DNA of 64,000 bases from Nodosilinea sp. WJT8-NPBG4 (GTDB lineage: Bacteria; Cyanobacteriota; Cyanobacteriia; Phormidesmidales; Phormidesmidaceae). Both the position numbers and the translations under genes were made by a program. Every line of letters starts with the position of its first letter. The first letter of the stretch is position 1. Below the pieces are notes generated by a model, which had not been told where the DNA came from, searched no databases, and was given only the letters and a program-made list of their open reading frames with translations. Positions 29,035 to 38,393 of this stretch are shown here, piece by piece. The stretch covers positions 186,001-250,000 of the forward strand of contig JAHHHQ010000036.1 of NCBI GenBank assembly GCA_019359285.1, written 5' to 3'.

Positions 29035-31034
29035 TAGTGATCCGCCCAACTACTAATGATTAAATCCTCAGGGTTAGCGTTGATGTCATCAACGGGTATA
29101 CACTTAATCCAATTTTGCATAGCGGCCTGCATATTAGCTTGCAGAGCTTTAGCTACGTCTAATACATGTATAGCATTAGACGTTACGCACAATTCATCGT
29201 GGCAGACATTTGATAATACAGCTTCCCATTCAGGATGTTTATCAATCTCCATTAAAAAACCAATCATTGCAAGTTTAATAACTGAACCTTCAGCCCCAGT
29301 CCAAAAGAATGAAACACAGTCAGACGCTTTTACTGCTGGAGGGTCATTGGGTCTAAAATCTGATAGCATCTTAAGCATAAATAATCTTCTACCAGTCATG
29401 CCTACAGCTACTCCATACTCTTTACCCTCAATAACAACTGTATTCTTATTGGTTTCATCAATGGCTTTTAGTTGAAACTTATAAAGTCCGTTGTACGTTT
29501 CTCGCCATGCTTTGATTGCGTCTTTAGCCTCTTTAACCGTCATATCAATACCCGCATCTGTTTTAGCGGTAGTCTTTAGGGTATTACCACCTTGCATGTT
29601 GAGACTGCCATAAAATGTAGGCTTAGCAACCTGCCTTAAAAGAGAAGCTTCTTTGTAATTAGGATGGTCTTTATCTTTACGCCATTTTGTAATATTTTCA
29701 ATTGTCCAATCAGACCCTTTGCCCTTTAACTGGGCTAGCTTAGATGCCGTAGCGGCGTGCATATCTAGTCCATCGTTATAGATAGCCTTAAGCGTTTCAT
29801 CGCCGCTGTACTCTGTTGCTAGGCGGCTGTGGGCAGAGCTTAAGTCACCAGATAGAAGCTTTTTATTTTCATTTGGGGGTATTCTAAATGCACTTCTAGG
29901 GTGAGGTAGCCCCAAAGCCTCTAATTCCTTAGGCACTCTAGCAGGGGGATTCTGTAGGTTAACCCCTAGCCTGCCTGAACGCTTATCTCCCCCACACGTC
30001 GATCTTCCAAAGCCCTTAGGGGCTTGCTGTCTATAAATGCCTCTAACAGCCCCATCATGGTAAGACTTAAGCATTCCTAGCTGATAATCTAGCAATGTGG
30101 TTAGACTACGCCATGAAAGAATAGCAGCAATAGGCGGATTACTTTTATAGGGTGCTAAGTCATCAGCAGATGTACCAGTAAGCGGTTTTTTAAGATACTC
30201 GCTAAGAGTAGTTAAAAGCTGCTTAGGAGAACTAGCGCTAGCATTTGGGAATTGCTTAGTAAAAGGCTCTAACACAATAGCCTCCGCATCTTGATACTTT
30301 TTAATGTTTTCCTTTAGCAGTTTTATATCTACAGGCATTCCATAATACTCCATCATCACGAATGCCGGTAGAGCCTCACACTCAATCAAACCATCTCCTT
30401 TTAATCCATCATTTACCAACATTTCCCCTAACTTATAAAAAATATCAATTACTAACAATGCGTCTTTAGAGGCATAGTTAATCTGTTTATTTGTAAGAAT
30501 AGGTGCCCACCATTCAGAGGTTTGTTCAGTTTTATCAACTTCCCCAAACCCTACCCTAGAAGCAATTTCCTTTAATGAATGCCTTATTTGCTTCAATCCT
30601 GCCCAATAAAGTTGAGACATAAGCATAGTGTCTCTAGTGCCTCTAGCCTCAAACCCGTATTTACAAAGAATAAATAGTAAATCAAATTTAAGGTTCTGCC
30701 CTACGGTTAAATGGTGCCTGCTTTTTAATTGCGTTTTTAGAACACTTAAAAATTCATCGATTACAACTTGAGGCGTCTTGCACCCATCGATACCACCCAA
30801 GTCTAGGACTAAGCATTGACCAGATGGTAAACCTACCTGAATGAGGCGGATAGAACCTTTCCAAGGATTTAGACCATCTCTAGGATCATCCAATCCAAAC
30901 GTTTCAATATCTAAGCCCCATACCCTAGCCGTCTTCCATTCTTCCAAACATTCAGCCCATCGAGTGTCTGTGTAAAACACAACACAGGCGTCTAAGGCTA
31001 CATCTTCCTCAAGTAAAAGCGAACCTTGGAACAT
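29034..31034 (-). CDS. Family A (PolA-type) phage-like DNA polymerase
   Basis: A 666-residue protein with a 3'-5' proofreading domain and a polymerase domain. Exo I is D42-x-E44 (GLDIETFGL), Exo II N114-D118 (GQNLKFDLL) and Exo III Y187-D191. Polymerase motif A is GDLSSAHSRLA (396-406), motif B LRQVAKPTFYGSL (466-478) and motif C VCHDEL (610-615). All catalytic residues appear present, and there is no 5' nuclease domain, as in phage enzymes. It is divergent from the primase-helicase operon and likely replicates the element. Confidence 0.9.
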   Translation of the reverse strand: MFQGSLLLEEDVALDACVVFYTDTRWAECLEEWKTARVWGLDIETFGLDDPRDGLNPWKGSIRLIQVGLPSGQCLVLDLGGIDGCKTPQVVIDEFLSVLKTQLKSRHHLTVGQNLKFDLLFILCKYGFEARGTRDTMLMSQLYWAGLKQIRHSLKEIASRVGFGEVDKTEQTSEWWAPILTNKQINYASKDALLVIDIFYKLGEMLVNDGLKGDGLIECEALPAFVMMEYYGMPVDIKLLKENIKKYQDAEAIVLEPFTKQFPNASASSPKQLLTTLSEYLKKPLTGTSADDLAPYKSNPPIAAILSWRSLTTLLDYQLGMLKSYHDGAVRGIYRQQAPKGFGRSTCGGDKRSGRLGVNLQNPPARVPKELEALGLPHPRSAFRIPPNENKKLLSGDLSSAHSRLATEYSGDETLKAIYNDGLDMHAATASKLAQLKGKGSDWTIENITKWRKDKDHPNYKEASLLRQVAKPTFYGSLNMQGGNTLKTTAKTDAGIDMTVKEAKDAIKAWRETYNGLYKFQLKAIDETNKNTVVIEGKEYGVAVGMTGRRLFMLKMLSDFRPNDPPAVKASDCVSFFWTGAEGSVIKLAMIGFLMEIDKHPEWEAVLSNVCHDELCVTSNAIHVLDVAKALQANMQAAMQNWIKCIPVDDINANPEDLIISSWADH

Positions 31035-31104
31035 AATTACTCTATATATATAGGAGTCGCAGTAGTCCGTGTTTATTTAATTCAGTCTAACGTTAAACTA
31101 ATGA

Positions 31105-31133
31105 TAGCACATTAGACGGATATGTGTTACACT
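31105..31133 (+). promoter_or_regulatory. Class 1-like promoter TAGCAC-ATTAGA-N11-TACACT
   Basis: TAGCAC (31105-31110), a 17-bp spacer starting with ATTAGA, and TACACT (31128-31133). TCTAACGTTAAA (31086-31097) just upstream probably serves the divergent polymerase gene. Confidence 0.55.
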
Positions 31134-31169
31134 TGAGACTCAGATACACAATAGAGGATATATGATTAT

Positions 31170-31319
31170 ATGGCAAAGATTACGTTAAACGTTAGGGTGA
31201 ATCCTGGTATCCGTAAACGCCTTGAGGACAAGGCCGAAGCTGAGGGAGGGACATTGAGTAGTGTAGTCAACCATGCTCTAGCCGCTTACCTTGATTTTCT
31301 TGACGGTGTCAAGAGATGA
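31170..31319 (+). CDS. Small ribbon-helix-helix DNA-binding protein
   Basis: A 49-residue protein: strand ITLNVRVNP, then two helices (IRKRLEDKAEAEGG, LSSVVNHALAAYLDFL), the CopG/Arc-type layout. It is the first gene of the replication operon and overlaps the next by ATGA, so it may be an autoregulator. RHH proteins of the Arc type recognise short TAGA-like half-sites, so it is a candidate for the TTAGA regulator; this is inference. Confidence 0.65.
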   Translation: MAKITLNVRVNPGIRKRLEDKAEAEGGTLSSVVNHALAAYLDFLDGVKR

Positions 31320-31723
31320 CAGAGTCTAAGAGATTATTTTCTTTAGAAGGATCTCCCCAGTTCTGCCTAAGAACACAATCTAAAACCTTACCAGACTGCT
31401 CAGGTGTATATGTAATCACAACGCACCTACCTAGACGAAAGTTAGGGGAAATTGTGTATGTAGGAAAAGCGATAAATATTAGGAAACGATGGGAAACTCA
31501 CGATAAAAAACAATACTTTCTATGGAGATACAAAAAGATATACCTTTATGTCTTGTTTCCCGGTATTGCTGAATCAGAGCTAAATGATAAAGAAAAGGAA
31601 GTAACTAGGAAGTTGAAGCCTAGAGAGAATTACTTGAACAATGCCCAAAACCATAGGCCAGCATACCAAGACTCTGGCAAAGTTTTACAGTTTAAGCCCG
31701 TTGGTACGAAGTTTGATTTTTAA
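31316..31723 (+). CDS. Stand-alone GIY-YIG nuclease
   Basis: A 135-residue protein with the classic order SGVYVITTH (GIY), IVYVGKAINIRKRW (YIG plus the conserved Arg) and DKEKEV with a catalytic Glu, then Asn in ENYLNN. There is no extra DNA-binding domain. It may be a repair- or resolvase-type nuclease or a homing remnant. Its ATG overlaps the RHH gene stop. Confidence 0.75.
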   Translation: MTESKRLFSLEGSPQFCLRTQSKTLPDCSGVYVITTHLPRRKLGEIVYVGKAINIRKRWETHDKKQYFLWRYKKIYLYVLFPGIAESELNDKEKEVTRKLKPRENYLNNAQNHRPAYQDSGKVLQFKPVGTKFDF

Positions 31724-31742
31724 TAATTAACATGAACTAGCT

Positions 31743-34460
31743 ATGAATCTGGCAAACAAGCAAAATAATGTCATCTCATTTACTCCTACCAGCTCTGAAC
31801 TAAGGGGTTCTTTGATTTCAGGTCTATCTATAATCCCTGCTGATTGGGCGCTGACGCCTGTAATTGATAAAGCACCTATGCGTAGTGGGTGGCAGACTGA
31901 AGCGCCTATTGATAGAAATAGGCTGACTGAATCCCTTATGTATGGTGATGAACTACCTAGTAGTAAAGGCGGTAAGTGGAAAGCATGGTGGAATGGATAC
32001 GGTATTAGAACCGGGTCGGTAAGTGGTGGATTATTGGCCATTGACTGCGATGGGCCGTCAGCTAAACGAGTACTTACAGCATTAGGGCCATATACTTCTA
32101 CAGTTAGTTGGACTTCTGGTAAGCCTGGTAGAGCACAACTGCTATATCAATTGCCTAGAGATCTACAAAAGCGTATGGACGCTGTTAATTTCTCTAACGT
32201 TTCAGTTGATGAATACGATGGGGTTACGGCAACCGTAGGGGAGGAACTAGGCTTTAGATACAATGGCGCTTGCTCAACCTTGCCACCGTCGTATCATCCC
32301 GATACTAAAGAACCATACAGATGGATCATTTCTCCTGAGGGCCATACTGTATCAGACGCCCCTAAATGGCTAGTTCAATTTTTAACAGATAAATGTGATG
32401 AAATTGAATTAGATACCCTTGCTAAAAAAGCAACGCTAAATCATGAGGCTAAAGCTAAAGGAGGATCATGGGACGATGTTGAATGGGCCAAGCACTACCT
32501 AAGAAATATCAACCCTTCTACTTTTGATTGGCAATCTTGGTCTAAGTGTGTATTCGCCGCTCATACGGCTGGAGTAGATGAGGATACAGTTAGAGCATGG
32601 TCTGATAACTATAAAAGCCCTGAAAAGTTTGATATTACTTGGCCGTACATCAAAGAAAGGGTATCCGGTAAGCGTGTTTCTATTGGAACATTAAACTATT
32701 TTGCAAAGCAGCAAGGATGGTCTGCTGTAAAAGCTATTGAAGATGGTTTTGTTCCAAGTGAAAAAGCCAAAGATGATTATGAGGTATCTTTTGCTGAGCT
32801 AATAGCGGAAGTAAGAGAAGCCAATGAACATAAAGACGTTGACTACAGAGATTTTGTATTATTTGACAAACTAGTAAAAAAGCACAATACTACCCGAAAG
32901 CGTATAGAAGAGATATTAAGGAGGATTCAAAAAGATGAAGGTATTCTACAAAAAACAAGCTTTTCAGCAAAAGAGTTTTGTAATTTAGAAGAAGATGGTA
33001 TTGGGTGGCTTATCCCTGGATTTGTACCCTCTAGCACCATGATTATGTTAAGTGCTATCGCTAAGGATGGTAAATCTACCTTAGTGTATGACCTACTTAC
33101 AGCACTAATACATAAGCGTCCTTTTTTAGGTGAAAAGCCTACTAAACGCTGCAAAGTTTTACTTATTCAAACAGAGGAAAATGCAAGCGTTCTAAAGAAG
33201 AATCTAGATACAATTGGTTTATTTGATGAGAGTTGTGTATTAGACGATGATTTACTAAGAGTTGAACTGTCTTGGGATATTAACCGCTTAGATATTCTTG
33301 AGGGTTGGATTTCATCGTATAAGCCAGATTTTATTATCTTTGATTCTTTAAGGTCGATCAGCGGAAATAATGCGGGTGAGTCAGCTAACGAGAATAATGC
33401 TCAGTTTGCTGTCCCTTTGGGCAACTTGAAAAGTAAGTTGAATACCTTTGGCTTACCTAGCCTAATCATTCACCACAATAATAAGTCAACTGAATCTAAG
33501 TTGAACAATAAATCAGCGGGTTCAGGTTCTATCGTATCTAAGCCAGATATTCTTTGGCAGTACGGAAGACTATCTGATGATATTCACGATCCTAAGCGTC
33601 TTCTAACTATAAGTGGGCGTCTATCCGCAAGCGTGTCATATAACATTGAATACACTCACGATGAATACGACAGACCTACCTTTAGAAATAATGGTGATGT
33701 TTCGGCATCGTCGGAAGAGAAGACATTGCGTAAACGTGTAACAGACGTTCTAGAGGCCAACTACACCACTTGCCCCGCTGGGTTAACCCATACTGACCTA
33801 GCGAACCTTCTAGGGCTTGAGAAGGGTCACAAGTACCTCTACAAGGTTTTAGATTTTCTTGTCTCAGCAAAGATAGTCAGTAAGACCAAAATGCCTAGCA
33901 ATGCCAAGGTGAGACTATATAAACTCAGCCAAACACCTGAGAGTAGTACACAGTCTCAGAATGAAACTCATAATGAATCCGCTTTAACCTCTAATTACAT
34001 GGATATGCCTAGAGTTAGTGAGAATAGACCGTACATAGATAAAGCTAGTAATATCAATACTTCTAGCTTTTCACCGAACATTTCACCGAACCCCTTGTAC
34101 GGTGAAGAAAATGTTCACCCTAGTATAAATACGTATGAAAACCAGAAACCCTTGCAGCAAGTGGATTTCAATGGTGTTTCACCTAAGAAAATGGTTTTCA
34201 CCCAAGAGGGCAAAATCCATGTTGAGAGAATAGTACAGTCTCATGGGAGTAGTGCCATTGGGCCTGATGGCCAGTACAGAAGAGATGTTAGCCCCCATAC
34301 AAGAGATAGACCCCCTAGCCTAGTACCCAACCCCGCATATATCACAAGTTCTGTTACATCCGGCTTCCCGGAGGTTGTTACTAAGACTGAGCCTATTATC
34401 CATAAGGATTATTCACAGGTAGGAGCATCGACAACAGCAGGGGAATGGGTTAGCTTCTAG
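31743..34460 (+). CDS. Bifunctional PrimPol primase-helicase
   Basis: A 905-residue replicative protein. Residues about 20-215 form a PrimPol domain with the metal-binding D101-C-D103 (LLAIDCDGPS) and a later catalytic-region His (SYHPDTKEP). About 240-330 match a PriCT-2 type domain (WDDVEWAKHYLRNI). About 425-640 form a RepA-like hexameric helicase ATPase: Walker A IAKDGKST (439-446), Walker B DFIIFDS (529-535) and IIHHNNKS (a sensor-like segment). A winged helix lies near 660-730, followed by a long low-complexity tail of about 170 residues. It would prime and unwind element DNA. Confidence 0.85.
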   Translation: MNLANKQNNVISFTPTSSELRGSLISGLSIIPADWALTPVIDKAPMRSGWQTEAPIDRNRLTESLMYGDELPSSKGGKWKAWWNGYGIRTGSVSGGLLAIDCDGPSAKRVLTALGPYTSTVSWTSGKPGRAQLLYQLPRDLQKRMDAVNFSNVSVDEYDGVTATVGEELGFRYNGACSTLPPSYHPDTKEPYRWIISPEGHTVSDAPKWLVQFLTDKCDEIELDTLAKKATLNHEAKAKGGSWDDVEWAKHYLRNINPSTFDWQSWSKCVFAAHTAGVDEDTVRAWSDNYKSPEKFDITWPYIKERVSGKRVSIGTLNYFAKQQGWSAVKAIEDGFVPSEKAKDDYEVSFAELIAEVREANEHKDVDYRDFVLFDKLVKKHNTTRKRIEEILRRIQKDEGILQKTSFSAKEFCNLEEDGIGWLIPGFVPSSTMIMLSAIAKDGKSTLVYDLLTALIHKRPFLGEKPTKRCKVLLIQTEENASVLKKNLDTIGLFDESCVLDDDLLRVELSWDINRLDILEGWISSYKPDFIIFDSLRSISGNNAGESANENNAQFAVPLGNLKSKLNTFGLPSLIIHHNNKSTESKLNNKSAGSGSIVSKPDILWQYGRLSDDIHDPKRLLTISGRLSASVSYNIEYTHDEYDRPTFRNNGDVSASSEEKTLRKRVTDVLEANYTTCPAGLTHTDLANLLGLEKGHKYLYKVLDFLVSAKIVSKTKMPSNAKVRLYKLSQTPESSTQSQNETHNESALTSNYMDMPRVSENRPYIDKASNINTSSFSPNISPNPLYGEENVHPSINTYENQKPLQQVDFNGVSPKKMVFTQEGKIHVERIVQSHGSSAIGPDGQYRRDVSPHTRDRPPSLVPNPAYITSSVTSGFPEVVTKTEPIIHKDYSQVGASTTAGEWVSF

Positions 34461-34489
34461 TTATCTAACGTTAAACAGGTATCAAACAA

Positions 34490-34867
34490 ATGGATTACTT
34501 TAATCGTGCTGAGTGGATGAGAGATTCTAAGCTTTGCCATACCTTTGAAATAATTGACCGCAAAGCGTTAAGACTGGCTGATGGAACCATAGACACTGTG
34601 ACGTATCTAGATAACATGGGTGTATGGCATAACCATGAAGACTGTCAGCCCCTTTTAGGTGACATTGAAGCTATGTCAGCCCTTATAACCGCTACCGCTA
34701 ATCAAGCTGCTTCTAGCGGCTGTATGGCTACCCTAGCGGAGCTTACAGAGTTTAAGGAAATCATGCCGTTTGAAGTAGTTAAGGATACTTGGTTAGCTCT
34801 ACCCGCTGAGATACGGGCAAAGATTACTGAAATGTCTAAATCTAAGGCGTTAGCCGTTGCACGTTAG
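34490..34867 (+). CDS. Unknown protein in replication operon
   Basis: A 125-residue helical protein, not recognised, 29 bases after the primase-helicase. Its stop overlaps the promoter of the next gene. TCTAACGTTAAA at 34,463-34,474 just upstream hints at separate control. Confidence 0.55.
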   Translation: MDYFNRAEWMRDSKLCHTFEIIDRKALRLADGTIDTVTYLDNMGVWHNHEDCQPLLGDIEAMSALITATANQAASSGCMATLAELTEFKEIMPFEVVKDTWLALPAEIRAKITEMSKSKALAVAR

Positions 34868-34885
34868 ACAAAGTTGAACTATACT
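34857..34885 (+). promoter_or_regulatory. Class 1 element promoter TTGCAC-GTTAGA-N11-TATACT
   Basis: TTGCAC (34857-34862), a 17-bp spacer beginning GTTAGA, TATACT (34880-34885). It lies within the end of the preceding gene. The leader to 34908 is 16 bases. Confidence 0.7.
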
Positions 34886-34907
34886 TAGGGAATATTGGAG
34901 GGAATAA

Positions 34908-36296
34908 ATGCGTACTCGCTCATATAAAGAATTTATTGAATCAAAAGCTTATACGCCTATCTACTCAGGTATTGACGTAGATCCTAATTCACTTAACAAA
35001 CATCTATTTGATTTTCAGCGACATATCGTAACTAGGGCGCTATGTCAAGGTAGATTCTGTATTTGGGCAGGAGTAGGGTTAGGAAAAAGCCTACAGCAGT
35101 TGACATGGGCGCATGAAGTACATAAGGCTACTAACAAGCCTGTAATCATCCTTGCACCTTTGGCAGTATCTCACCAAACTATCCGAGAGGGTATTAAGTT
35201 TGGAATTGATGTGACTTTAGTAGAACAACCTAAAGACGTTGTTAACGGTATCAATATCACCAACTACGAAAAAGTAGAACGATTTGATTTAAGCGATTTT
35301 GTTGGCATTGTTCTAGATGAATCTAGTATTCTTAAAAACCAAACAGGTAAGTACCGCAATGCTTTAATTGATGCGTGTAAGCACATGCCTTTTAGATTGG
35401 CCTGTTCAGCTACGCCAGCACCCAACGATTATATGGAGTTGGGCAATCACGCTGAGTTCATTGGTATTCGGTCTTACGTTGAAATGCTTGCTGAGTTCTT
35501 TACCCACGATGGCGGTGATACCGCAAAGTGGCGACTTAAAAAGCATGGCGCTTCTAAATTTTGGGAATGGGTTGCTGCTTGGGCTGTAATGCTCCGTAAG
35601 CCTCAAGATTTAGGATTCTCTGCTGATGGCTACGATTTACCAAAACTAAACCTTACTTACAAGACCACTGATATTGTTGTTCCGGCTCCAGATGGTCAAT
35701 TATTTTGGATGCCGTCAGGTAATATCCAAGACCGTCGCTACATTAGAAAGTGTTCTATAGATGAACGTTGTAAGCTTGCTGCTGAATTAGTTAATAACTC
35801 AGATGAGCAATGGTTAGTATGGTGTGGTTTGAATGACGAATCAGCCTTACTAAAAAGCTTGATTAATGATGCTGTTGAAGTTAAAGGTTCTGATAAAGAA
35901 AAGCATAAGACAGAATCAATGCTTGGTTTTCAAGATGGGCACATTAAAGCGCTGGTTAGTAAACCATCAATCTGTGGAATGGGTCTAAACTTTCAACAGT
36001 CTCACAATATGATTTTTGTGGGACTATCTGATAGTTTTGAAGAACTGTATCAAGCCATTGGTAGACAGCATAGATTTGGTCAAGTTCATTCTGTTAATGC
36101 TTACGTTATTCACGATGTAAAAGAAGGAATGGTGATTAACAACATTAAGCGTAAATGGGTTGAGGCTGATAGTATGCTTGAGCAAATGGTTATTCAAATG
36201 CAAAAAGAATCTATCAGGTTGATGGGTGCTACTCAAAAAGAATCAGACTTTTATGAGTCTGTTAAATTTGATATTTCTGATTTAGTCACTGTATAG
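34908..36296 (+). CDS. SNF2/superfamily 2 helicase
   Basis: A 462-residue protein with superfamily 2 motifs: Walker A AGVGLGKS (54-61), motif Ia ILAPLAVSHQ, motif II VLDESS (136-140), motif III CSATPAPNDY (166-175) and motif VI QAIGRQHRFGQ (about 382-392). This is the phage-type SNF2 ATPase/translocase that remodels or unwinds DNA. It is followed 24 bases later by a DNA methyltransferase, a pairing common in large phage genomes. Confidence 0.85.
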   Translation: MRTRSYKEFIESKAYTPIYSGIDVDPNSLNKHLFDFQRHIVTRALCQGRFCIWAGVGLGKSLQQLTWAHEVHKATNKPVIILAPLAVSHQTIREGIKFGIDVTLVEQPKDVVNGINITNYEKVERFDLSDFVGIVLDESSILKNQTGKYRNALIDACKHMPFRLACSATPAPNDYMELGNHAEFIGIRSYVEMLAEFFTHDGGDTAKWRLKKHGASKFWEWVAAWAVMLRKPQDLGFSADGYDLPKLNLTYKTTDIVVPAPDGQLFWMPSGNIQDRRYIRKCSIDERCKLAAELVNNSDEQWLVWCGLNDESALLKSLINDAVEVKGSDKEKHKTESMLGFQDGHIKALVSKPSICGMGLNFQQSHNMIFVGLSDSFEELYQAIGRQHRFGQVHSVNAYVIHDVKEGMVINNIKRKWVEADSMLEQMVIQMQKESIRLMGATQKESDFYESVKFDISDLVTV

Positions 36297-36320
36297 CATT
36301 AAATAGCTTAAGGATCTAAA

Positions 36321-37358
36321 ATGACTAACCGTATTGCTTCAGGTAAGAACTGGAAACTAATTAATCAAGATAGCGCAGACGCATTACAAAAACTTCCTGA
36401 TAGCTCTGTAGACTACTGTTGCTTTTCCATCCCTTTCATCTCAATTTTCGTTTATAGTAACTCACCCAGGGACTTGGGGAATTGTAAAAATGATGCTGAA
36501 TTTTATGAGCATTACCGATTTATTGCCAAAGAACTATATCGAGTTCTAAAGCCCGGTAGGTTGCTGTCTGTTCATTCTATGGTCGTACCTACCAGTAAAA
36601 CAAAAGATGGCTATATCGGCCTTAAAGACTTACCTGGTGAAATTCGTAGAATGCATCAGGAACTAGGATTTATTTTTCATTCTCGCCATGAGATTGCTAA
36701 AGATCCTGTAGTTCAGATGCAGCGCACGAAAGCTCTAGGATTGCTTCACAAACAACTTAAAAAAGATAGCACTATGTCTAGGGCTGGTATTCCTGATGAC
36801 TTAAGCACATTTAGGAAACCTGGTGAAAACAAAGAGCCTGTTGAAGGAACTTTAGATGAATACTATGGCTCTAAAGTTCCGCATACTACAGGTGATAATT
36901 CAAAGGATTCTATTAACCGTTGGCAAGTATACGCTAACAGCCAATGGACTGATATTATGACTAAGTTTGATGAAATTATTCCTACTCTCACTCCTGAACA
37001 GTTTGAAGTATTTTCGCAGCTATTGGTGTTACAGTCAGGTTCAGAGCAAAAAGCATGGCATGACATTAATCAAAGTGACACCCTACAGGCTAAAAGCGCA
37101 AAAGCTAATAACGATGAGCGTCATTTGTGCGTTTTACAATTAGATGTTATTCGTAGGTGTCTGCAACTATGGTCTAATCCCGGTGACTTAGTTCTAGACC
37201 CGTTTAACGGGGTTGGGTCTTGTGGTCATGTAGCTTTAGGCATGGGCCGCAAATATCTAGGTATTGAATTAAAAGAGTCTTATTTCAAAGCTGCTGTTAA
37301 AAACCTAAAACTAGCGTCTAATTCAGATCAGCTATCTCTACTTGAATCAGCAGCTTAA
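36321..37358 (+). CDS. Site-specific DNA methyltransferase (N4/N6 type), altered motif IV
   Basis: A 345-residue amino-methyltransferase. The S-adenosylmethionine motif DPFNGVGSCG lies near residues 293-302, and the catalytic motif lies near the N-terminus (beta order). Motif IV reads SIPF (36-39) where (D/N/S)-PP-(Y/F/W) is expected, i.e. Ile replaces the first Pro. The surrounding sequence (YSNSPRDLGNCK) fits the phage family. No restriction enzyme lies beside it, so it is an orphan, probably protecting element DNA or marking sites. Activity is uncertain because of the motif change. Confidence 0.8.
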   Translation: MTNRIASGKNWKLINQDSADALQKLPDSSVDYCCFSIPFISIFVYSNSPRDLGNCKNDAEFYEHYRFIAKELYRVLKPGRLLSVHSMVVPTSKTKDGYIGLKDLPGEIRRMHQELGFIFHSRHEIAKDPVVQMQRTKALGLLHKQLKKDSTMSRAGIPDDLSTFRKPGENKEPVEGTLDEYYGSKVPHTTGDNSKDSINRWQVYANSQWTDIMTKFDEIIPTLTPEQFEVFSQLLVLQSGSEQKAWHDINQSDTLQAKSAKANNDERHLCVLQLDVIRRCLQLWSNPGDLVLDPFNGVGSCGHVALGMGRKYLGIELKESYFKAAVKNLKLASNSDQLSLLESAA

Positions 37359-37375
37359 ATAAATCCTTTTGTCTA

Positions 37376-37405
37376 TTGGCAAGGGATCTAATATTAGGGT
37401 ACAAT
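37376..37405 (+). promoter_or_regulatory. Element promoter TTGGCA-N18-TACAAT with TCTAATATTAGG
   Basis: TTGGCA (37376-37381), 18 bases, TACAAT (37400-37405). The palindrome TCTAATATTAGG (37387-37398) fills the spacer. The leader to 37426 is about 14 bases. Confidence 0.65.
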
Positions 37406-37425
37406 TATACAAAGGAGGAAATTAA

Positions 37426-37614
37426 ATGTCAGCACCATCTGTTTATTCTGTTACTGAATGTGAGAAAGCAATTAAACAATTAATTGAATCTCATGGTGTG
37501 TCTGCTGTTAAGGAAAGTCTAGTTTTGTGTGATCCTGAATTAGACGTAACTTCTGAAGTAGAAGCCCTCAAAGCGATGATTTCAAGTGCCGCTAATGAAT
37601 TAGGGTATTGGTAA
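37426..37614 (+). CDS. Small unknown protein
   Basis: A 62-residue helical acidic protein, not recognised. A strong AAGGAGGAAATT ribosome-binding site precedes it. The resolvase-like gene begins 2 bases after its stop. Confidence 0.55.
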   Translation: MSAPSVYSVTECEKAIKQLIESHGVSAVKESLVLCDPELDVTSEVEALKAMISSAANELGYW

Positions 37615-37616
37615 TA

Positions 37617-38063
37617 ATGGTTAACGCTAAAGTCAAAGGAACTCGCGGCGAGACAGAACTTAAGTCTGCTTTCTATGACCAAATTGGATTTTATTTAGTT
37701 CGTAATCCTGACCAAACTCGTAAGGGAGGTTACGACTGTTCAATTAGATATGACGATGACTTAGATAGTCCTATTGCTATTCCATTTGCAATTGAATTTA
37801 AGCGTAATGAAAGCTTATCTACTTTAGCAATGTGGAAGCAAGCATTAGGTCAAGTAACTAAGTCTTGTTTTATCCCTGTGGTAGCCTACAGGCGCAACCG
37901 ATGCCCTTGGGAGTTCATTGTACCTTGGGCAATTATTAAGGGTGTTGATGGCCCTTACTGCCCTGAATTTGAAGGTACTGCTATCCTCCATTCACCTCAA
38001 TTTTTTGAGGTTGCTAGAGAATGGGTAGATGTTAAAGCTAACTTAATTACTAAAGGAAAGTGA
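37617..38063 (+). CDS. Holliday-junction-resolvase-like PD-(D/E)XK nuclease
   Basis: A 148-residue protein starting at the ATG at 37617. KGTRGETEL supplies the N-terminal Glu, KGGYDCSI the Asp, and FAIEFKRNE the E-x-K, the pattern of Hjc-like and phage resolvases. A KQALGQV helix after the active site is typical. The likely role is resolving branched DNA made during replication or recombination. The next gene begins 2 bases later. Confidence 0.7.
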   Translation: MVNAKVKGTRGETELKSAFYDQIGFYLVRNPDQTRKGGYDCSIRYDDDLDSPIAIPFAIEFKRNESLSTLAMWKQALGQVTKSCFIPVVAYRRNRCPWEFIVPWAIIKGVDGPYCPEFEGTAILHSPQFFEVAREWVDVKANLITKGK

Positions 38064-38064
38064 A

Positions 38065-38331
38065 ATGATTATTTACAGATATGCGCTAACTGATACAGAA
38101 ACTATTTTACAAATTCCTGATGGTCATATAAAACTACACGTAGGCTGGAGTGACCTTCATAGTGAATTATCAGTATGGATTTCTGTTAATCCTAACACTG
38201 AAAATAAAGCGGTTAAATTTCGTTTGGTAATGACAGGGGAACAAGTTGATAAGTTACACCACATGAGTTACTTAGGAACTGTTCAACGTAATAATATTGT
38301 TACGCATGTGTTCTTTACATCGATTATTTAA
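38065..38331 (+). CDS. Small unknown beta-rich protein
   Basis: An 88-residue protein in the same operon, mostly beta-prone, not recognised. Confidence 0.5.
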   Translation: MIIYRYALTDTETILQIPDGHIKLHVGWSDLHSELSVWISVNPNTENKAVKFRLVMTGEQVDKLHHMSYLGTVQRNNIVTHVFFTSII

Positions 38332-38393
38332 CCCTCAATTTCTCAGATTTTCAATTAAGTTAAACTGAAGTAATCTTACCTCTTTAAGTAGAA

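Noticed and set aside
27994..31034. Group I intron or intein interrupting the DNA polymerase gene
   Set aside because: The polymerase frame is continuous with all motifs, and the nuclease gene follows its stop rather than interrupting it. No intron core was recognised in the gap.
31727..32041. Minus-strand frame inside the primase gene start
   Set aside because: Shadow of the PrimPol-helicase reading frame, whose motifs are clear.
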